Shown here: positions 24,265 to 35,175 of the stretch, piece by piece
How positions within the stretch are numbered: the first letter of the stretch is position 1
Layout of the letters: every line of letters begins with the position of its first letter
Assembly (NCBI RefSeq): GCF_009649785.1
Contig: NZ_WJOK01000025.1
Location: forward strand, 22,192 to 86,191
Origin: Agrobacterium tumefaciens
GTDB lineage: Bacteria; Pseudomonadota; Alphaproteobacteria; Rhizobiales; Rhizobiaceae
Direction: 5' to 3'
Length of the DNA stretch: 64,000 bases
Position numbers and translations under genes: made by a program
The notes under the pieces: model-generated
What the model saw: the letters and a program-made list of their open reading frames with translations, nothing else
Database searches by the model: none
What the model was told of the DNA's origin: nothing

Positions 24265-27200
24265 CTAAACCCTTTCTAAGACGTTCTGGACGAGCTGAGC
24301 GAGCGCTTCTGTGGCAAACGGTTTCGTCAGCACCCTCATACCGGCCGACAGATCTTTGTCATTGAGAACCGCCTTTTCTGCGTACCCGGTTATGAATACG
24401 ACCGGCAGTCCCGGTCTCTGCTGCAGAACCGCATCGGCCAACTGACGCCCATTCATGCCGTTTGGGAGGCCAACGTCAGTCAGCAGGAGATCAATTTTGG
24501 CGACATCGTTGAACAGCTTCAGCGCCTGCGTTGCGTCGCCGGCTTCGATGACCACATATCCTAATTCGTCCAATTGATCGGCAACGACCATGCGAATGAG
24601 AACCTCGTCGTCCACCAGCAGGATTGTTTTTTGACCTCGGTCGGCAAGACGGGTGTAGCAACATCCTCTTCAACGTTCGTGGGCATGTCTCCACCGTATC
24701 GCGGCAGGTAGATGCTGACCGTGGTGCCGGTGCCAACCTCCGATTCAATGGCAACGGCACCTCCGGATTGCGCGGCAAAGCCATAGACCATCGAAAGTCC
24801 CAAACCCGTTCCCTGGCCGATTGGCTTGGTTGTGAAGAATGGCTCGGTGGCCCGCGCAAGCACGGACTTTGACATGCCAGCGCCGTCGTCCCTAACAGTC
24901 AGCCGAACATATTGACCGGGCTCAAGCGGAAGCGCACGTCTTTCGCTGTTGGCGATTTCCGCGTTGTCCGTGGCGATCCGAATGGTGCCGCCGTCCGGCA
25001 TGGCGTCCCGGGCATTGATGCAAAGGTTGAGCAGTGCATTCTCGATTTGGCCAACATCGGCATAGGTGCTCCAGATTGCAGCCGCGTTTATGGTCTCAAT
25101 ACGGATTTGAGGCCCCACGCTTCGGCTGACAAGGTCGAGCATTCCGTTCACCAATGCATCCAGTTTGGCTGGGGTTGGGATGAGTGTCTGGCGACGCGAG
25201 AAGGCGAGAAGCCTGTTCGTCAGATTGGCGGCACGCTTGGCTGATCCCTGCGCTTCGCCGACATAGCGGTCAACATCGCTGAGGCGGCCTTGTGCCAGCC
25301 GCTTGGAAATGATTTCCAGGCTGCCGCTGATACCGGCAAGGATGTTGTTGAAATCATGGGCAAGCCCGCCGGTCAGCTGGCCCACTGCCTCCATCTTCTG
25401 GCTTTGCCGCAGTGCCTCTTGGGCCTGCTCCAACTCCAATTCGCGCGCCTTGACTTCGCTCAGGTCGCGTCCGACCGCGATGAAGTTTTTGCCATCCGAT
25501 TCCGGGGCGACGGTCCACTCAATATGTTTCCAGGAACCGTCACTTGCGCTGATGCGGTTTTCGAAACGGGCTGGCGAACCAGTTTCAGCCATCCGTCCGA
25601 TGGCTTCGAGCGTCGGAGGTTCATCGTCGGCATGCATAAAGGTGGCATAGCCACGTGTCAGCAGCTCACGTTCCGTCCATCCGAGAACCCGTGTCCAGGC
25701 AGGGCTGACCGCCGACATCATGCCAGTATAGTCGGCCCGGGCCAGCATGTCCTCGGACAAGTTCCACAGGCGATCGCGTTCCCCGGAGCGCGCCGCGACC
25801 TGAGCTTCCAGCGTCTCGTTCAATTCGCGTAACTGCGCCTCGCTCTCCCGCAACGCATTCTCGCCCCGGGCGCGCTCGACCGCGTTGCGCGTGCGCTCGG
25901 CGAATTCCTTGATCATGCCGAGATCGCCGTCGCTCCAGTTACGGACACCCGCATGATTGACGAAGAAGACAGCAGCCAGTCGGCCTTTCTCAAGAATTGG
26001 TGCATTCACGAACGACCGGGTACTCTTGCTCTCCAAAGCGTCTGCCGCGGCGCCGGCGGTTCGAGGATCGTTGCGGGTGTCGTTTATGGCGATGAACTCA
26101 CCACTTTTCAAACTGTCGACGAAAGAGCCATAGGCCCGCAGCGGCAAGCTACCGGCGAGTGTGTCCACCCCTTGGGCGGTCCAATCGCGATCAGTGTGAA
26201 GCGTGTCGGTGTCGGGGTTTATCGCCGAATAGCCGACCCGGCTGGCACCCAGCATCCGCCCAAGCATTTCCGAAGCGACGAAGGCGATCTCGGCGGGATC
26301 CTGGAGGTCTCGAAGAGCTCTCGTGAGCTCGATGATGGCATTTCGGCGGATCTCTGCGATCTTTCGAGCAGTAATCTCGAGCGCCGTGCCCGTCACGCGA
26401 AGGCAGCGTCCTTCCTTGTCGAATACGCCACGGCCTTTCGCCGCAACCCACCGCTCGATACCGTCTTCCTTGCCGGTCGTGCGATATTCGACATCGTATA
26501 CGGCACGCTGAGCGGGGTCGGCAGCAGCGAGAAAGGCGGCCGTCGTCGCTGCGCGATCATCCGGATGGAGACCGTTGTAAAAATCGTGCATCGTCACCGG
26601 GATGTCGGGAGATATGCCGAACATCGCCTTGGTCAGCGGCGGCCAAGTCAGTGTGTCGGCGATGAGGTCGACATCCCAGAAGCCGACGTCGGCATTGTCG
26701 ACGGCAAGGCGCAAGCGTTCCTCACTCACCCCTAACGCCAGCTGATCCTCGTGAAGGCGTTGCTCAAGCAACACGCGGCGCGTCGTTTCGGGTGTGATGT
26801 TGAAAACCGCGGCGACGTCGCCATCCTCTTCGCGGAGTGCCGACAGCGAGTAGTTGAACCAGGCGGTCTCGGAACCTCCGCCTTCAAGTCGTGCCATGAC
26901 AAATGGAGCGTCCTCGAAATAGATCGGTTCACCACCCGCCCGCACACCATCGAATTGAGGCTGAAGTTCTTCCCAAATCTCGGCCCAGACTTTCGCACCG
27001 GGTTGACCGAGGGCTGCAGGGTGCTTGGCCGCCAAAATGCGGCGGTAGGGGTCATTGTAAATCAGGGCGTAATGCTGACCGGTCCAGAGACAAATCGGGA
27101 AGGGAGAGTCGAACATCGACCGCACCATGGTTCGCACCGACGGTGACCAGTCTGTGGTTGGCCCGAGGACGGTGTCGGACCAATCAAGATCGCGCGCGAA

Positions 27201-27308
27201 AGAACGCACTTCACCGGGGCCAGCAAATAGCTTTGCAGCGTCCGCTCGAGGGTCGCTTCTAAAACTCAGCGCGCTTTCGCTTGGCGTGTGCAATTCCGAC
27301 CTCCCCAT
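24265..27308 (-). pseudogene. Hybrid sensor histidine kinase with receiver domain, split by a 1-nt deletion in an A-tract
   Basis: The kinase part has PAS-like sensing modules (for example WDVDLIADTLTWPP), a GAF-like segment near residues 340-480, and another PAS. A HisKA box [10 protein letters not shown] and a HATPase region ([28 protein letters not shown]) follow. After PTEVKK the frame runs into a short unrelated tail and stops at 24561. A receiver domain ([34 protein letters not shown]) continues one frame away to 24265. The switch lies at a run of six A on the coding strand (24627-24632). Seven A would give EVKKTILLVDDE and restore one protein. This could be mutation, phase variation or a sequencing error. 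ATG 27308 was preferred; GTG 27332 is in frame upstream. Confidence 0.8.
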
Positions 27309-27477
27309 GTGCAATGCCTTTCGTACGGCCACACTGAACTAGCGGTTTTCCTGGGGACTGAATACCTTTGAGCAAACCACCGAGGACCAACCCAGATCCG
27401 ATCCGCTTGTCGTTATCCATCATCCCGTTCAGGTGGAGCGCGCGAAGAATCCAGGCCGGTCAGCAGAGTTCCCTCAT

Positions 27478-27711
27478 TCAATCCTGTTCCTGAGGATCCA
27501 TCTCATCAGATATGTGATAGCCATCTGCCGTAACGGCACTGGCAACAGCGCTTGGTTTAGCGCCCGTCTTATCTGTCTCCAGCTTCACGGCCTTCCAGGG
27601 AACCCAAGACTTTCCTCCAGGATGACCCGGCCTTGAAGAATTCTGGTCGGCTACGAAAAGGTATGGCGGATAAGACCCGGCGTGGTCCGTGGAAAATACG
27701 TATGCGTCCAA
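27478..27711 (-). CDS. Small hypothetical protein (77 aa)
   Basis: This is a soluble, proline- and aspartate-rich 77-aa protein (MDAYVFSTDHAGSYPPYLFV...). It starts at TTG 27711 with GGAGG five bases upstream, which makes translation plausible. It lies 24 nt after the stop of the downstream-reading hybrid kinase on the same strand and could be the last gene of the KaiC-kinase operon. I recognise no domain. The coding call rests mainly on the ribosome-binding site, the position and an absence of overlap with neighbours. Confidence 0.5.
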   Translation of the reverse strand: MDAYVFSTDHAGSYPPYLFVADQNSSRPGHPGGKSWVPWKAVKLETDKTGAKPSAVASAVTADGYHISDEMDPQEQD

Positions 27712-27735
27712 TTCCGCCTCCGAGATTGACTATCT

Positions 27736-29799
27736 TCACGACTGCTTGGGTAACATTTCCGAAATCTTCTCAGCCAAAACGTCCATAACGAAGGGCTTGG
27801 TGATCATCGCCATGTTGGTCCCGAGAAAGCCGGCTCGAATAGCCGCGTTCTCGGCATAGCCTGTGACAAACAGGATCGGTAGATCAGGGTAATGCTGCCT
27901 CGCAACCTCGGCCAGCTGCCTCCCGTTCATGCCCGGCAGACCGACGTCAGAAACCATCAAGTCGATCGGCTGGCCAGTTTCCAGGATCGTGACGGCAACG
28001 TTGGAATCCTCAGCCTCAAGCGCTTCATATCCAAGATCCTTCAGAACCTCGAGAATGAGCAGTCGAACTGACGGATCATCTTCCACCAGCAAAACTGTCT
28101 GGCCGCGACCCTCGGGGACGGGTTGATCGCTGTGGTCATCAACTGCTGCGTGGGGAGCTACGCCGACAGGCAGGTAGATCGAAACGGTCGTTCCTATCCC
28201 AGGTTCGCTATGGATCCGCACCTGGCCATTGGACTGACGTGCAAATCCGTAGACCATTGAGAGACCGAGACCGGTTCCTTGCCCTTGCGGCTTCGTCGTG
28301 AAGAACGGATCGAAGACCTTCTCCAGCAGTTCCTTCGGCATGCCGACGCCAGTGTCGCTGACTGAAACCATGACGTAAGAGCCTGGTTTGATGCCAGGTC
28401 GGGTTTTGATGTAGATCGCATCCAGTTCGACCGCTTTCGTCTCGACCGTCAGCTGACCGCCGTCGGGCATGGCGTCGCGTGCATTAATGACGAGATTGAG
28501 GATCGCATTTTCCAGCTGGTTCGCGTCGGCGACGGCCAGGGAGAGGTCTGCCGCTGCGACAACGCGCAAGGCAATATTTTCGCGCACGCTGCGGCGCAGC
28601 AGATCGTCAAGCGATGCAAGAAGCTCGGTCACGTCGATCGGCTTGGCATCGAGGGACTGACGACGCGAGAAGGATAAAAGGCGTGCGGTCAACGCCGCGG
28701 CGCGCTGGGCGGAGGTCGATGCTGCGTCGATGAAGCGGTCAAGATCATCTAGTTTTCCGCTTGCAATACGCCGCTTGATGATGCTCAGCGCGCCAAGCAC
28801 TCCCGTCAGCATGTTGTTGAAGTCGTGGGCAATACCGCCGGTGAGCTGTCCGACCGCTTCCATCTTCTGACTCTGGCGCAGGGCAGTCTCCGATGCCTCA
28901 CGCGCCTGCATCTCCGACGTGAGAGCTGCGGTCCGCTCGCCAACCATGGCTTCGAGTTGATGTTCGGTCTGCTTGCGATCGGTAATGTCGATGCTGAAGA
29001 TATAGAAGCCATCCACTTCACCTGTTTTGGCCCGACGCGGCAGATAACGGATCTCGGCCTCCCGTTGCCGCCCGTCGCGATGCGGCCAGGACATTTCGAT
29101 CCGTGTTTCTTCTCCACCCAAGGCTCTAAGGATCGCATCCTCGCGTTTGGCGAAGCCTTCGTCTCCGACGATCTCGCGCACATGTTTACCGATAACGTCT
29201 TCGGGTGGGCGGTAGAACCAGTCGGCATAGGCTGCATTGGCGAAACGGTAACGCAAATCACGACCGATAAAGCCGATCAGCACCGGCAGTGAGTCGGCAA
29301 CCAAACGCAGTTCCAATTCGCTGGCGACAAGTGCTTCGCGGCTCTGCTCGAGCTCGATTAGCCTGCGGCGCATCTGGAACTGACGCTGACGCGATCGCAT
29401 CGCCGACTTCGTCGCGCTGAGCAGCGAGGGAATGCCGATCGGCCTTTCGAGAACCACGGCATTGTTGAACCGGTCGAACAGTTGCATTCGGGCTGCATGA
29501 GCTTTGGCTCCGGAGCGCGCGGTACTCTGTGCCGCGAGCAGAATGAAGGGGATGTCAGACCAGATGGGCTGGTTTGACAATACTTCGTCAAATCCACCCA
29601 TCTCGCCCGCCAGGGCCTCCTGGGTCATGATGATGACGCCGATGCGCTCGTCGAGCTGTGGGATCAGTTCCGATGCAGACGAGATTACCCCTGTGCGGTA
29701 TCCGTGCGTGGTCAACAGAGCGGAGATGCTTTCCGCATCGCGGCCATAGGGTGCGACGATGAGGACGCGGTAGCCTTCGTTGGCTGTCTTATGATCCAC
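27736..29799 (-). CDS. Hybrid sensor histidine kinase/response regulator
   Basis: This 687-aa protein is cytoplasmic, with no membrane segments. Residues 10-130 look like a degenerate receiver domain ([20 protein letters not shown]). A PAS domain (about 165-275) follows, then a HisKA box [10 protein letters not shown], a HATPase domain ([27 protein letters not shown]) and an intact C-terminal receiver ([30 protein letters not shown]). It starts at GTG 29799, directly after the stop of the KaiC-like gene. The two are thus translationally coupled and likely partners in one signalling pathway. Its kinase core closely resembles that of the broken hybrid kinase downstream, which suggests duplication. 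Confidence 0.88.
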   Translation of the reverse strand: MDHKTANEGYRVLIVAPYGRDAESISALLTTHGYRTGVISSASELIPQLDERIGVIIMTQEALAGEMGGFDEVLSNQPIWSDIPFILLAAQSTARSGAKAHAARMQLFDRFNNAVVLERPIGIPSLLSATKSAMRSRQRQFQMRRRLIELEQSREALVASELELRLVADSLPVLIGFIGRDLRYRFANAAYADWFYRPPEDVIGKHVREIVGDEGFAKREDAILRALGGEETRIEMSWPHRDGRQREAEIRYLPRRAKTGEVDGFYIFSIDITDRKQTEHQLEAMVGERTAALTSEMQAREASETALRQSQKMEAVGQLTGGIAHDFNNMLTGVLGALSIIKRRIASGKLDDLDRFIDAASTSAQRAAALTARLLSFSRRQSLDAKPIDVTELLASLDDLLRRSVRENIALRVVAAADLSLAVADANQLENAILNLVINARDAMPDGGQLTVETKAVELDAIYIKTRPGIKPGSYVMVSVSDTGVGMPKELLEKVFDPFFTTKPQGQGTGLGLSMVYGFARQSNGQVRIHSEPGIGTTVSIYLPVGVAPHAAVDDHSDQPVPEGRGQTVLLVEDDPSVRLLILEVLKDLGYEALEAEDSNVAVTILETGQPIDLMVSDVGLPGMNGRQLAEVARQHYPDLPILFVTGYAENAAIRAGFLGTNMAMITKPFVMDVLAEKISEMLPKQS

Positions 29800-29800
29800 G

Positions 29801-31381
29801 TTACCGGTCTTCCATCAGCGGTCCGCGCTCGCCAACATATTCGGGCGTACCAGTCAGGACGCCCCTGAAGTTGACGAGAGGCTCGCCGACACGAATGCCT
29901 TTGGCATCGATCCGCAATTCCCGGATCGCATCCTCATGCTGTCCGGCGCGGTTTTTAAGAACAGAGATCGCCTTTCGAATGCGGCCATTGGCCTCGAAGA
30001 AGCGCAGCAGGATGACGGCGTCTGCGACGTAGGAGATGTTCAAGGTTGTCGACATGCTGCCGAGGAGACCTTGCTGCGGGTTGATAAGGAAACTGACGAC
30101 ACCCTGTTGGTTCAGATAGGCAAGCAGCTCGTGTATCTGCAAAATGAGCTGCTGTTCCTGCGGCATGGCGGCCATGTAGCCGTTCAGGCTGTCGATGGCA
30201 ATCAGTCGTGCCGAGCGATCCTCGACCTCACTTCGGACAAGTGCTGCGAACTCTCCCGGTGATACCTCAGCCGGATCGATCTGCCGGATGACAAGCATGC
30301 CGCTGTCGATGTGTTTCTGCAGGTCTAGATTGAACGCAGCGGCGCGCACCATCATCGTGCCGGCGCGCTCGTCGAATTCGTAAAGCGTTGCCGGCTCGCC
30401 ACGCTCGCAGGCTGCGTAGATATATTGGAGAACAATCGTTGTCTTGCCTGTGCCTGCCGGACCGGAGATTAGCGTGCTGGTTCCTCGAAGAGGACCGCCG
30501 CTCATCAGAGCATCGAGTTCGCTGACGCGGCTCTCGACTGGCTCGCCGACGAAGGGAGTGTGATGATCGGACGCGATCAATCTTGGGAAGATATCGAGAC
30601 CGCCTTTACGGATCTTCATATCATGGTAGCCCGCAACAAAGTCTATACCACGCAGCTTTTGAACCTGCATGCGTCGCCGGGATGCCCCGAAATCCAGCGT
30701 GAGTCGTTCCAGAGTGATGACGCCATGGCACAAGCTATGAAGGTGGGCGTCGCGCCCGTCTCCCGACGCGGTCATGTCATCAATCATAAGGACTGTTGAC
30801 TTACGCGGCGAGAAATACTGTTTCAGGGCCAGAACCTGGCGCCGGTAGCGCAGCGAGTCCTGCGCCAGAAGCCGCATCTCCGACAGGCTGTCGAAAACGA
30901 TACGAGTTGGTTGGACCCGCTCGACCTCGGCCTGAATGAGCTTGACCGTCTCAGACAGTTCGACTTCCCAGGCGTGAAACACAGATTGTTGCCGGCTTTC
31001 GCCAAGCGCCTCCTCGGCTGCAGACAGCTCGAAGACGTCGAACTCGTCGATACTGAAGCCATGGGATTCAGCGACCGCCGCGAGCTCTTCCTTGGTCTCG
31101 GACAGGGTGATATAAAGTGCCCGCTCACCGCGCTTGACCCCTTCACGGAGAAACTGCAGCGCCAGCGTAGTCTTGCCTGTTCCTGGAGCGCCCTCAAGCA
31201 GATAAAGCCGATCGGCAGGCAGGCCTCCGTGCAGGATGACATCGAGACCTGTATTGCCGGTGGGAATCTGGTTGGTAATGGAAACATCCTCCGAGTGCGA
31301 CGGCCTCTTAGCAGGCGCGTGCTTGTGTTTGTTCGCCCATATATAGGCGTAGCTCTCGGAAAGCGTAATAAAATTCGACAT
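29801..31381 (-). CDS. KaiC-like double RecA-fold ATPase
   Basis: This 526-aa protein has two tandem KaiC domains, each with its own Walker A: GAPGTGKTT in the first half and GPAGTGKTT in the second. The matching Walker B strands are RIVFDSLS and LIAIDSLN. Cyanobacterial KaiC is a clock protein. KaiC-like proteins in other bacteria are usually coupled to histidine kinases and affect stress survival or motility. No kaiA or kaiB gene is seen here. Its stop abuts the start of the hybrid kinase, so this is a KaiC-kinase signalling operon. ATG 31381 is taken as the start; the following 30 residues are not part of the conserved domain. Confidence 0.88.
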   Translation of the reverse strand: MSNFITLSESYAYIWANKHKHAPAKRPSHSEDVSITNQIPTGNTGLDVILHGGLPADRLYLLEGAPGTGKTTLALQFLREGVKRGERALYITLSETKEELAAVAESHGFSIDEFDVFELSAAEEALGESRQQSVFHAWEVELSETVKLIQAEVERVQPTRIVFDSLSEMRLLAQDSLRYRRQVLALKQYFSPRKSTVLMIDDMTASGDGRDAHLHSLCHGVITLERLTLDFGASRRRMQVQKLRGIDFVAGYHDMKIRKGGLDIFPRLIASDHHTPFVGEPVESRVSELDALMSGGPLRGTSTLISGPAGTGKTTIVLQYIYAACERGEPATLYEFDERAGTMMVRAAAFNLDLQKHIDSGMLVIRQIDPAEVSPGEFAALVRSEVEDRSARLIAIDSLNGYMAAMPQEQQLILQIHELLAYLNQQGVVSFLINPQQGLLGSMSTTLNISYVADAVILLRFFEANGRIRKAISVLKNRAGQHEDAIRELRIDAKGIRVGEPLVNFRGVLTGTPEYVGERGPLMEDR

Positions 31382-31692
31382 GTCCGGCGCGTAGCGAACG
31401 TTCAGTCTCTATGTTGGCGTCTGAGTGCCTCTGCCATTTGGACACCAGCCCTCTCTGCCAACGATCTCATTTTGAAAAGTCATCTTGATTTCCGGCATCA
31501 AGCACAGGGCCGACAGTTCACATCCTTTCCAGGCTTTCACGGTTTTGAAGCAGTGGCGCGCCATCGGATAAAGCGGACATGTTAACTGATGACGTAGAGC
31601 CCAGTTGTCGATTATTCTGTGTTTTCGGCGAAATGTTGCATGTGATCTGAGATGTCGGCCAATGTTTTTACGAAAAGTTCCATGGCGATAGC
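31382..31692. other. Spacer between KaiC and AraC genes, no feature recognised
   Basis: This stretch of about 310 bp separates two minus-strand genes and should hold the KaiC promoter. A minus-strand open frame (95 codons) covers part of it but lacks a convincing start and resembles no known protein. I saw no repeat or terminator. Confidence 0.3.
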
Positions 31693-32589
31693 TCAAAGCG
31701 CAGGACTTGCCATAGACTCCCGTATCTGCCGGATGTCTCGCGCAGGCGGCGCGCCGAACTGGCGAAGATATTCCCGGCTGAATTGCGAAGCGCTCTCGTA
31801 ACCGACCGCGAATGCGACGGCGGATGCGCTGCTATCGCCGGCAAGAAGCAATTGCCGTGCTTCCTGGAGCCGAAGCTGCTTCTGATATTGTAGCGGACTA
31901 AGCCCTGTCATCGCCAGGAAATGGCGATGCAGGCTCGCCCGGCTCATGCCACTCGCGTCGCATAACGCCTCAATATGCAGTTGCGTATCGCGATTGTCCC
32001 TGATCCAGGCCACGGCGCGACGAATGCGACCAAGCGCACCTTCAGGCTGCGCAATCTGACGCAAGAGCCGGCCCTGCGGACCCTGAAGGAGACGATAGAG
32101 CAATTCGCGCTCAGCCATCGGGGCAAGAGCACCGATGTCGTCTGGAGTGTCCAGCAACGACAGAAGGCGCAGCAGGGTGTCGCGCATTTGAGCCGTCACG
32201 GGATTGATTGCAATGCCTACGCCTTGAGGGATGTTGTCGCGAACCGGTGGAATTGTTGCCGCTACATCGGCAAGCAGCGCCGGGTCCAAGACCAGTGAAA
32301 CTGCGACATAGGGCTGGCCGTCGTCACGATCAAATATCTGCCCTGTCAACGGCAGATCGAGTGCGCTGATCAGGTAATGCGCGGGATCGTAGCTCAGGAG
32401 ACTATCGTTGATAGCGACATCCTTCTTTCCCTGCAGGATGAAACAGATCATCGAGCGGTAAAGACAGGGTGCCTTGCCGGGGGTAGCCTGCCCCACGCTG
32501 ATTTCCAGCCGAGGGATAGGCGTGATGGTCAGCCCCGCCGGCGCATGGCGTAAGGCAATGTCGAGATGGGCCTGGAGTTCGTTTGTCAT
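31693..32589 (-). CDS. AraC family transcriptional regulator
   Basis: This protein of about 298 aa has an N-terminal AraC-N type sensing domain (residues 15-185) and two C-terminal helix-turn-helices. The first is around LHIEALCDASGMSRASLHRH and the second around VAFAVGYESASQFSREYLRQFG. ATG 32589 was chosen because homology starts at MTNELQAHLD; the frame stays open 16 codons upstream. It is divergent from the SDR gene across a 167-bp spacer and probably controls it. It is clearly paralogous to the AraC regulator at 34170-35087. The effector is unknown. Confidence 0.85.
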   Translation of the reverse strand: MTNELQAHLDIALRHAPAGLTITPIPRLEISVGQATPGKAPCLYRSMICFILQGKKDVAINDSLLSYDPAHYLISALDLPLTGQIFDRDDGQPYVAVSLVLDPALLADVAATIPPVRDNIPQGVGIAINPVTAQMRDTLLRLLSLLDTPDDIGALAPMAERELLYRLLQGPQGRLLRQIAQPEGALGRIRRAVAWIRDNRDTQLHIEALCDASGMSRASLHRHFLAMTGLSPLQYQKQLRLQEARQLLLAGDSSASAVAFAVGYESASQFSREYLRQFGAPPARDIRQIRESMASPAL

Positions 32590-32756
32590 CGATAAACTAT
32601 GGCACCCTATGGCGGTCACGTAAAGCCATTGAGACAATCAGGCAAGAAGCTGAGCGTATCAGGTGGAGAATGATCTTCCGCATTCATTATCCTGGAGACA
32701 TCGAAAGGGGCTGCAATATCGCAGCTCCCATACACGACAATACCAGGAAGCCATTC

Positions 32757-33515
32757 ATGACCAGCAAGATCGCACTCATCACCGGAGCTAGCCGCGGGCT
32801 CGGCCGCAACATGGCGCTTCACCTCGCTAAACGCGGTGTTCACATCATCGGCACTTACCGCAGCGGTTTGGGGGGGGCGGACGCTCTGCGCCGGGAAGTC
32901 GAGGAGCTGGGAGGCAAGATTGAGATGTTGGCGCTCGATGTAACGGATACGGCAAGCTTCCCGAATTTCGCTGAAAATGTTGCCGAAACCCTCAAATCCG
33001 ACTTCGGCCGTGACCGGTTCGACGTCCTTGTCAACAATGCTGGCAACGGCCTGTTCGCCAACTTCACTGACGCTACCGAAGATCAATTCGACTCGCTGAT
33101 GGCAACGCATTTGCGCGGACCTATCTTCCTGACACAAAAGCTGCTGCCTCATATCGAGGACGGCGGGCGGATTCTCAACGTCTCGTCGGGTTTTGTTCGT
33201 TTCACACTGCCCGGTTACAGCCTCTATGCTGCTGCGAAGGCTGCCGTAGAGGTCCTTACCCGGTTTATGGCCGTCGAGCTTGGGGCTCGTGGCATCCGCG
33301 TCAATGCAATCGCGCCAGGCGCCATCGCCACTGACTTTGGCGGCGGTGCAGTGCGCGACAACGAAGGTGTAAACGCTTATATAGCGCAGGGCATTGCTTT
33401 GGGGCGTGTCGGCTTGCCCGACGATATAGGCAGTGCGGTGGCCGCCATTCTGTCCGACGACCTGGCATGGGCGAACGGGACGACCTTCGACATCTCGGGG
33501 GGGCAGTTGCTGTAA
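32757..33515 (+). CDS. Short-chain dehydrogenase/reductase
   Basis: This 252-aa protein is a classical SDR using NAD(P)H. The cofactor motif TGASRGLG lies at residues 9-16, the NNAG motif in the middle, and the catalytic set is Ser in LNVSSGF with YAAAK. The C-terminal end (NGTTFDISGGQLL) is standard. ATG 32757 follows AGGAAG. It is the first of two plus-strand enzyme genes (with the GST at 33545) and is divergent from an AraC regulator that likely controls it. The substrate is unknown; reduction of an aldehyde, ketone or quinone is typical. Confidence 0.9.
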   Translation: MTSKIALITGASRGLGRNMALHLAKRGVHIIGTYRSGLGGADALRREVEELGGKIEMLALDVTDTASFPNFAENVAETLKSDFGRDRFDVLVNNAGNGLFANFTDATEDQFDSLMATHLRGPIFLTQKLLPHIEDGGRILNVSSGFVRFTLPGYSLYAAAKAAVEVLTRFMAVELGARGIRVNAIAPGAIATDFGGGAVRDNEGVNAYIAQGIALGRVGLPDDIGSAVAAILSDDLAWANGTTFDISGGQLL

Positions 33516-33544
33516 GTCGTCCCGAGCACCTCAAGGATTCACCC

Positions 33545-34213
33545 ATGCCACATCTCACCCTCATCAGCCATCCGCTGTGCCCGTTCGTTCAGAGGGCGGC
33601 CATCGTGCTTCTGGAAAAGGGCGTGCCCTTCGACAGGATCGATGTTGACCTTGCTTGGAAGCCAGAATGGTTTCTGGCGCTATCGCCGACCGGAAAGGTG
33701 CCGCTGCTGAGGGTAGGCCGTGCGAACGAGCCAGACGTCATCCTCTTCGAAAGCATGGTGATCTGCGAATATCTCGAGGAATCGCAGCATGGGGCGAAAC
33801 TCTATCCTGTCGATGCCCTGCCGCGTGCTCTGCAACGGGGCTGGGTCGAGTTCGGCACGGCAACACTCACCGATGCCTGGCAATTCCTGAATGCCAAGGA
33901 CCGGGTGACCGCAGACTCCAAGGGTGCTGCCTTGCGGGATCGACTTGAGAGGCTGGAGGAACTCGTGAGGCAGGGGCCGTACTTCGCTGGTTCGATGTTC
34001 AGTATGGTCGATGTGGTGTTTGCGCCGGTGTTCCGGTATTTCGGCCTTATCGACCCGGCTGTAACGCAGACGATGTTTCAGGGTCTCCCGCGTTTAGGCC
34101 GATGGCGCGAGGCTTTGTCCCTACGAGAGAGCGTTATCGCGGCGGTTGGCCAAGACTATGAGCGACGGTTCAAGCAACATCTGACCGCGCACCAGGCGCT
34201 TTTGGCGAATTGA
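33545..34213 (+). CDS. Glutathione S-transferase family protein
   Basis: This 222-aa protein has a thioredoxin-like N-terminal domain (LISHPLCPFVQRA at residues 6-18, then GKVPLL and FESMVICEYLEE) and an all-helical C-terminal domain. This is the GST fold. The CPF segment is like that of omega or Ure2-like GSTs, which use a catalytic cysteine. It starts 29 nt after the SDR stop and is likely co-transcribed. Together they suggest detoxification of a reactive carbonyl or electrophile. The 3' end overlaps the convergent AraC gene by 44 nt. Confidence 0.87.
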   Translation: MPHLTLISHPLCPFVQRAAIVLLEKGVPFDRIDVDLAWKPEWFLALSPTGKVPLLRVGRANEPDVILFESMVICEYLEESQHGAKLYPVDALPRALQRGWVEFGTATLTDAWQFLNAKDRVTADSKGAALRDRLERLEELVRQGPYFAGSMFSMVDVVFAPVFRYFGLIDPAVTQTMFQGLPRLGRWREALSLRESVIAAVGQDYERRFKQHLTAHQALLAN

Positions 34214-35087
34214 TGCTCCCTAGGCCAGCCTTCGCCCGTTTGGTGTCTAGACCCGGAGGTGCTCCGAACAGACGCCTGTACTCCCGGCTGAATTGGGAGG
34301 CACTCTCGTAGCCGACCGCAAAGGCAACTTCTGCCGCACCTGCCTGGGTCGCGATCATGCGTCGGCGCGCCTCGTGGAGCCGGATATACTTCTGATACTG
34401 AAGCGGACTGACCGCGGCGACGGCTTTGAAACGGTCGTAAAAGACGGAGACGCTCATGCCTGCGCGCGCCGCGGTTTCCTTGAAGTCGAGACGCTCGGTG
34501 TAATGGTCGCGGATCCAGGCCATTGCTTTTCGAATGTGCATCAGGCGCGAGTCAGATCCCGCAATCTGTCGCAGCAATCCGCCATGCGGCCCCATCAGCA
34601 GCCGAAACATCAGTTCATGCTCCAGAGACTGTGCCATGACCGGAATTTCGGCTGAGCGATCCAGCAGTTCCATCATTCTGCCCCAAGCGCCCAGAAGCGA
34701 CGCGCTCGCGGTACTCACGCCGTACCCGGATTCGATCGGCAACTCCGGCATCGCCGCCATCTCTAGGACGAGATCGGACAGCAGAGCCGGATCCAGAAAC
34801 AGACCGACCGCGACAAACGGACTATCTTGCGAAGCCTCGCAAACCTGACCCAGCGCGGCGATCTCGGCCGCTACGATCATGCTTTGACCTGGGCCGTACT
34901 CGAACATCTTGTCGCCGATGAACATGCGCTGGGTGCCCTGGATCACCAGAGATGCTGCAGGATCATAAATCAGCGGGTCGATCTCGGTCGTATGGTCGAG
35001 GGTATAGGCAAACAGTCTCGGCAATTTAGGGTTCGAACGTCCGGCGTGACGCATTGCGATTGTCCGTATCTTGTCGAGTTCGCTCAT
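34170..35087 (-). CDS. AraC family transcriptional regulator (paralogue)
   Basis: This 305-aa protein has the same plan as the regulator at 31693-32589: an N-terminal sensing domain (DPAASLVIQGTQRMFIGD) and a C-terminal double HTH (KETAARAGMSVSVFYDRFKA and VAFAVGYESASQFSREYRRLFG). The second HTH is nearly identical to that of its paralogue. The gene faces the GST gene and overlaps its end. It is divergent from the epoxide-hydrolase-like gene at 35244, which it may control. Its sensing domain belongs to the group that often responds to small aromatic or electrophilic compounds, but no ligand can be named. Confidence 0.85.
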   Translation of the reverse strand: MSELDKIRTIAMRHAGRSNPKLPRLFAYTLDHTTEIDPLIYDPAASLVIQGTQRMFIGDKMFEYGPGQSMIVAAEIAALGQVCEASQDSPFVAVGLFLDPALLSDLVLEMAAMPELPIESGYGVSTASASLLGAWGRMMELLDRSAEIPVMAQSLEHELMFRLLMGPHGGLLRQIAGSDSRLMHIRKAMAWIRDHYTERLDFKETAARAGMSVSVFYDRFKAVAAVSPLQYQKYIRLHEARRRMIATQAGAAEVAFAVGYESASQFSREYRRLFGAPPGLDTKRAKAGLGSINSPKAPGARSDVA

Positions 35088-35175
35088 GGTTCCACCGTAA
35101 CCAGATTGCCCGGTTCTATCAAGCTTTCCGGAAGATCAGGCAAGAGTAACGGAAGTTTCGGCATCGTGGCCCTGG

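Noticed and set aside
24600..24660. Programmed -1 frameshifting in the hybrid kinase
   Set aside because: The slippery heptamer C AAA AAA would need a mismatch in the P site, and no stimulatory stem or upstream Shine-Dalgarno-like element was evident. A lost A is the simpler explanation.
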